A DNA stretch of 64,000 bases from positions 1 through 64,000 of the forward strand of contig NZ_JAMBNS010000013.1 in NCBI RefSeq assembly GCF_023715225.1. The letters run 5' to 3'. The DNA comes from Robertmurraya korlensis. GTDB taxonomy: Bacteria > Bacillota > Bacilli > Bacillales > Cytobacillaceae. Shown in pieces: positions 60,533 to 64,000 of the stretch. Under the pieces are notes generated by a model. It was given only the letters and a program-made list of their open reading frames with translations, did not search any database and was not told the origin of the DNA. Each line of letters opens with the position of its first letter. Position 1 is the first letter of the stretch. The position numbers and the translations under genes were made by a program.

Positions 60533-61051
60533 ATGAAAAAACTAGGATCATCTTTATTAGCATTATCTTTACTTGCGGGTGGAGCACCTTTAGTAGGTGC
60601 TGAGGAAGTTGCAACTACAGAGGATATGACTCAAGTAATAGACAGTAAGTTTGTAAAAGATGTTCATGAACTAACCCTTGAAGCTTCAAAGCTTGAGTTA
60701 AAAGTAGGAGAGACAGTTACACTTTTTGCTTCTGCCCTAAAAACTGGTTCTAGTGTCAATCACTCTTGGACAGTAAATGGTATTCCAGTATCAGCAAAGT
60801 CATTTGCACTTAATACAGAGACTGGATATTATGAATCAACTCTCGAGTATACAGCTCAAACCGCTGGGGAATATGTATTTGAATTTAATATTGATATGCA
60901 AGCTGGAAAAAGCCATATAGCTTGGGAAGGTAGTGAATCACAAGTTGTTGAATTTATTGAACCTACTCCATCTCAAACTAATGAAAACTCAAATGGTAAA
61001 AAACTTGGACATATCGAAAATGGTGGAAAAGCTGAACCAAAAAATAAATAA
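60533..61051 (+). CDS. Small secreted Ig-like protein under tandem c-di-GMP-II control
   Basis: Exported protein of 172 aa. Signal peptide MKKLGSSLLALSLLAGGAPL with probable cleavage after VGA. Residues about 45-145 look like one Ig-like beta-sandwich (LEASKLELKVGETVTLFASA ... GYYESTLEYTAQTAGEYVFEF), followed by a polar tail (PTPSQTNENSNGKK) with no cell-wall sorting signal or membrane anchor. Likely an extracellular matrix, adhesion or surface-loosely-bound factor. Control by two riboswitches links it to the same second messenger as the pilus. Confidence 0.85.
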   Translation: MKKLGSSLLALSLLAGGAPLVGAEEVATTEDMTQVIDSKFVKDVHELTLEASKLELKVGETVTLFASALKTGSSVNHSWTVNGIPVSAKSFALNTETGYYESTLEYTAQTAGEYVFEFNIDMQAGKSHIAWEGSESQVVEFIEPTPSQTNENSNGKKLGHIENGGKAEPKNK

Positions 61052-61060
61052 TAGCTATGT

Positions 61061-61098
61061 AAAAAGCCCTAAAGACATGTTCTTTGGTGCTTTTTTTA
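61061..61098 (+). terminator. Terminator after the secreted Ig-like protein gene
   Basis: AAAAGC-C-TAAAGA / TCTTTGG-T-GCTTTT stem then ttttt. Confidence 0.75.
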
Positions 61099-61155
61099 CT
61101 TGATCTCCTTTCACACCATATCTTCCAACTAAATTAAATTAAATCTTTATACCTA

Positions 61156-61695
61156 CTACTCCACCAATTCCCCACTCTCCCACATTTCATTATACGTATC
61201 ATTCATAGCTAAAGCTAACTCCGTATCACTTACGGTTAAGAGTACTTCCTGATTATCTTCTGCAGAGTCTTTTGTGTAGTTAAAGGAGCCTGTTACGACG
61301 GTTTGGTTGTCTGAGATAGTTAGTTTTATGTGCATTTTTTCATCTGTATTTATTTTTACCGGTATATTCAGTGCCTCTAGCTCATCGAATATTTTTTTAC
61401 TGTCTTTGTTTTCTGTATTTTCCCCATCCGCTATGATTTTAATGGAAACGCCTCTTTCTGCTGCAGCTGAAATTGCTTCAACAATATTTTTATTATCTAG
61501 GTTATAAATCGCAATATTAAGTTCTTCTTTGGTGTTATTAATTACCTCTATTAGTTCTTCCTCTAGGTTACCTTGATATCCGCTAATAGCATAAGACAAC
61601 TCTGTTTCACTTGAATCTATCATGATCTTACCGACTAATAGTAGGTTCACTACGAGTGATATGATCAAAAGAATCCTTCCTTGTTTTCTATTCAA
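61156..61695 (-). CDS. Membrane-anchored single-HKD phospholipase D-like protein
   Basis: Protein of 179 aa. An N-terminal helix (residues 8-26) anchors or exports it. One PLD motif is present: HIKLTISDNQTVVTGSFN, i.e. H-x-K-x4-D followed by G-S-x-N, with upstream INNTKEELNIAIYNL typical of the Nuc/PLD-like nuclease family, which works as a dimer to form the two-HKD site. Likely an extracytoplasmic nuclease or phosphodiesterase. Stands alone between two terminators. Confidence 0.88.
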   Translation of the reverse strand: MNRKQGRILLIISLVVNLLLVGKIMIDSSETELSYAISGYQGNLEEELIEVINNTKEELNIAIYNLDNKNIVEAISAAAERGVSIKIIADGENTENKDSKKIFDELEALNIPVKINTDEKMHIKLTISDNQTVVTGSFNYTKDSAEDNQEVLLTVSDTELALAMNDTYNEMWESGELVE

Positions 61696-61787
61696 AGTTA
61701 AACCTCCTTGTTTTTCTCACTAAAGCTATATCCTTTTTACACTATTTATCTTAAATAAACCTTAAATGCGTCCTTTTTTAGAAACAC

Positions 61788-61825
61788 AAAAAAGGGTGAT
61801 ACAGAAATTTGTATCACCCTTTTTA
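61788..61825 (-). terminator. Terminator after serA
   Basis: AAAAAGGGTGATACA-gaaat-TTGTATCACCCTTTTT. Confidence 0.88.
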
Positions 61826-61833
61826 AACTCTTA

Positions 61834-63033
61834 TTAAAGTATACGTACCGTTACAATACCTTCAATCAAACTGATTTTCTCTTCTAACTGAGGAATAATA
61901 TCACTCGTTACATTGTTATCAATATCGATCATTGTATAAGCATATTCTCCTCTACTTCTGTTCACCATATCAGCAATGTTTAAATCATAGCTTGATAGAG
62001 CTGAGGTAATTTTACCAACCATTCCAGGGACATTTTGGTGGAAAGCTGCCACACGCTGTTTCCCTGAGTATGGTAGAGAAGCATTTGGGAAATTCACTGA
62101 GTTTTTAATATTTCCTGTCTCAAGGAAATCCTTTATTTGGCGCCCCGCCATAATCGCACAATTTTCTTCAGATTCTGCAGTTGATGCGCCAAGGTGCGGA
62201 ACACAAATGGTGTTTTCCATTTTCAATACATTTTCATTCGGGAAATCTGTAATATATTGACCCACGGTTCCTTCTTCAAGCGCAACCGCCAAATCTATTT
62301 CGTTCACAAGTTCCCCACGTGAGAAGTTCAAAATATGAACACCTGGTTTCATAATGCTAAACGTAGCTTGATTGAACATTCCCTTTGTATCATCCGTTAA
62401 TGGTGTATGCACCGTAATATAATCAGCATTTGCAAACAATTCTTCAATGGTTAAAGCACGTTGGACCGTACGTGATAAATTCCATGCTGTATCAACAGAG
62501 ATAAATGGATCAAAACCAATTACATCCATGTCTAAAGCAATAGCATCGTTCGCTACAAGTGCTCCAATTGCACCTAATCCAATAACACCTAGCGTTTTAC
62601 CCTTAATTTCTTTTCCTACAAATTGCTTCTTTCCTGCTTCAACAAGCTTTGGAACTTGTTCGCCTTCACCTTCTAGGGTCTTGGTCCATGACACACCAGC
62701 AAATAGGTTTCTTGATGAAGCCATTAATGTAGTTAAAACCATTTCTTTTACAGCATTCGCATTTGCTCCAGGGGTATTAAAAACGACAATTCCTTGCTCT
62801 GTGCATTTGTCGACAGGAATATTGTTAACACCTGCTCCAGCTCTGGCGATTGCTTTTAAATTACTGCCGAATTCCATTGAATGCATATTAAAGCTACGAG
62901 CAATGATTGCATCTGGGTTTTCACAGTCATTGTCGACTGCAAAATTGTCCTTACGAAAGACTTTTAACCCGCTTTCTGCAATATTATTTAATGTTTTAAT
63001 TTGGTTTACTTTTTTCAATGTAATTGGGCTCAT
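61834..63033 (-). CDS. serA: D-3-phosphoglycerate dehydrogenase (short form with ACT domain)
   Basis: First step of serine synthesis, 399 aa. NAD site GVIGLGAIGALVANDA, catalytic Arg in NFSRGELVNE, Glu in the DFPNENVLK region, and His in CVPHLGASTAESEENCA. The C-terminal ACT domain (about residues 325-399) should bind serine. It lacks the intervening ASB domain of the 525-aa B. subtilis SerA, so it belongs to the shorter type. A ZTP riboswitch precedes it. Confidence 0.93.
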   Translation of the reverse strand: MSPITLKKVNQIKTLNNIAESGLKVFRKDNFAVDNDCENPDAIIARSFNMHSMEFGSNLKAIARAGAGVNNIPVDKCTEQGIVVFNTPGANANAVKEMVLTTLMASSRNLFAGVSWTKTLEGEGEQVPKLVEAGKKQFVGKEIKGKTLGVIGLGAIGALVANDAIALDMDVIGFDPFISVDTAWNLSRTVQRALTIEELFANADYITVHTPLTDDTKGMFNQATFSIMKPGVHILNFSRGELVNEIDLAVALEEGTVGQYITDFPNENVLKMENTICVPHLGASTAESEENCAIMAGRQIKDFLETGNIKNSVNFPNASLPYSGKQRVAAFHQNVPGMVGKITSALSSYDLNIADMVNRSRGEYAYTMIDIDNNVTSDIIPQLEEKISLIEGIVTVRIL

Positions 63034-63065
63034 ATTGTTTCTCCTTTTTTATTATAAATTTGAAC

Positions 63066-63168
63066 AAAAAGAGGTAAGGGTTTATAACCCTTACCTCTGC
63101 CCAGGCGAACGGCTACGACACCATGTGCTCCCTCGCGGTTATCCGCGTTTCGCCAGTCACACAAAGTC
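63066..63168 (-). promoter_or_regulatory. ZTP (pfl) riboswitch with terminator upstream of serA
   Basis: On the minus strand: GUGUGACUGGCG, a stem-loop ACGCGGAUAACCGCGAGGGAGC, and the highly conserved 3' part GUUCGCCUGGGCA, all hallmarks of the ZTP/pfl class. Directly after it AGAGGUAAGGGUU / AACCCUUACCUCU forms a terminator with U-run (63066-63098). ZTP accumulates when 10-formyl-THF is short; linking it to serine, the one-carbon donor, is logical. Confidence 0.9.
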
Positions 63169-63346
63169 TTTTTCATTTCTTACATTCTACCAACTTCTTT
63201 ATTAGCCTTCAAGTATAAAAATGTTTTTGTTTAAATTTTCTTACAAATTGTGTTTATCTCATGAAATTAATTAAATTATTTAAAGGATAATTTGAAAAAC
63301 GCTCCATCCTCAATATCTTCTAATAATAAATTTTGTTGTTTAGTAC
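63169..63346. other. AT-rich intergenic region
   Basis: It should contain the serA promoter on the minus strand (a TACTTGAAGG/TAGAATGTAAG-like stretch near 63180-63215). No gene or further structure is seen. Confidence 0.4.
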
Positions 63347-63808
63347 CTATTCTTCAATCGGAACCATAAAATCAAAGTCCGGAACTCCATACTTCGCAAA
63401 CATCTTTTCTCTATACTCTTCAAATGACAAATAAAAATTTTCTGGCGGGTTTCCAAATAGGATCGAAAATTCCCCGTTTTCAAAAGAAACTAAGTAGCTT
63501 TTATCTTGATTTATATTGTGGTCCATGATTTTTGATTTTAATTCTTCTAATTGTACCTCTGTTAAACTACTTTTCAAAATCATGTTTTCTCTACTTCCAT
63601 CTTTATTTATTAAAATACACATACCGTGCCCTTCACTCATCTCTTCCTTATATTCAATATTTTCTTTGGTATATTCCTTAATTACTTTGGTGTAATAATA
63701 ACCACATCTCATACAAGTGGTGTACTGTTCATGAGTTTTGTAATAATAATCTTCAAATGCAGAACGTCCACAACATGGACATTTAATAGCATACATATTC
63801 GATGCCAC
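63347..63808 (-). CDS. Zinc-ribbon protein of unknown function
   Basis: Protein of 153 aa. An N-terminal treble-clef or zinc-ribbon is formed by CPCCG (residues 10-14) and CMRCG (about 32-36). The rest is a mixed alpha/beta domain rich in acidic and aromatic residues, with no known family recognised. Single gene at the window's right end. The zinc-ribbon is clear; the function is not. Confidence 0.78.
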   Translation of the reverse strand: MASNMYAIKCPCCGRSAFEDYYYKTHEQYTTCMRCGYYYTKVIKEYTKENIEYKEEMSEGHGMCILINKDGSRENMILKSSLTEVQLEELKSKIMDHNINQDKSYLVSFENGEFSILFGNPPENFYLSFEEYREKMFAKYGVPDFDFMVPIEE

Positions 63809-64000
63809 GATGAATCATCTCCTATTAGTTTTTAGAATTAGCGGGTATTAATGTGAAGTAAAAAAGAGGTTAAATGTGGTTTAGATTCGAGTAGGTAAAC
63901 TTTAAATAAGACATAAGAAATAAAAAAGAAGGAGAGGAGAAAGTGTTGGAGAAGAGTTTGAGGATAGAGTTATCTATATTTTAAAAGTTTTTTTTAACTT
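63809..64000. other. Right edge of the window, no gene seen
   Basis: AT-rich sequence with a purine-rich stretch (gaaggagaggagaaagtg) near 63930-63945 that could be a ribosome binding site for a GTG or TTG start of a gene running off the window; the following frame closes within 15 codons, so no CDS is called. Confidence 0.35.

Noticed and set aside
62447-63205. 252-codon plus-strand frame
   Set aside because: Antisense shadow of serA and its ZTP riboswitch; no independent coding signal.

Overview
The window looks like a chromosomal segment of a low-GC Bacillaceae bacterium (Bacillus and relatives). The support is AT-rich codon use, strong AAGGAGG-type ribosome binding sites with frequent TTG and GTG starts, a proBA T-box, CcpA cre sites, TreR operators, PhoP boxes, and proteins closest in layout to Bacillus families (TreP/TreA/TreR, AdeC, GuaD, IadA). 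No rRNA or tRNA genes were seen.

Layout. 1-127 is the right end of an IS3-family element. 0.4-4.5 kb is a lytS-lytT two-component system followed by a CstA-family transporter. 4.5-14.8 kb (minus strand) is one type IV pilus operon, pilA-pilD-prepilins-pilM-pilN-pilO-pilB-pilT-pilC. It has no secretin, as expected for a Gram-positive. 15.2-18.0 kb is a NarL/LuxR-type two-component pair; 18.1-19.3 kb holds two small membrane proteins; 19.5-21.8 kb is guanine and adenine deaminase. 21.8-29.8 kb is a surface/polymer locus (beta-helix lipoprotein, OmpR-type two-component system, VTC-domain protein, DUF4956 membrane protein) interrupted by a cellobiose-type PTS. 30-35 kb holds a Vpr-like subtilase, a Dabb protein, an oxidoreductase and a MarR/quinone reductase pair, then a repeat-rich gap. 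35.3-39.3 kb is the trehalose operon; 39.4-43.4 kb a KinB-like kinase and T-box proBA; 43.8-47.4 kb a PhoP-boxed secreted nucleotidase. 47.9-50.0 kb is a ParM/ParR/parC-like partition cassette; 50.1-53.0 kb a DUF3231/GMC oxidoreductase group; 53.1-58.0 kb an isoaspartyl dipeptidase and YfcC transporter with a sigma-54 activator. 58.1-64 kb holds a histidine phosphatase, a membrane metalloprotease/XRE pair, a riboswitch-controlled secreted protein, a phospholipase D-like protein, ZTP-riboswitch serA and a zinc-ribbon protein.

Main signal. Three structured RNAs match the c-di-GMP-II riboswitch. One precedes pilA and overlaps an intrinsic terminator. Two lie in tandem before a small secreted Ig-like protein and overlap a hairpin that hides its Shine-Dalgarno sequence. 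In all three the pseudoknot is kept, and it covaries (GCACC/GGUGC against ACACU/AGUGU). The pilus motor PilB also carries two exact-length MshEN c-di-GMP-binding motifs with the 5-residue spacer. The window therefore suggests that c-di-GMP controls pili at both RNA and protein level, together with a secreted surface factor.

Other strong signals: a parC-like array of about 14 TGTAWAC iterons beside parM/parR among chromosomal genes; a membrane-tethered ImmA-like protease paired with an XRE repressor; an identical direct-repeat operator (TTAAGGTT-N3-TTAAGGTT, then 7 bp, then NATAAT) before both the lipoprotein gene and the VTC gene; and a SPOR-like domain fused to PilO.
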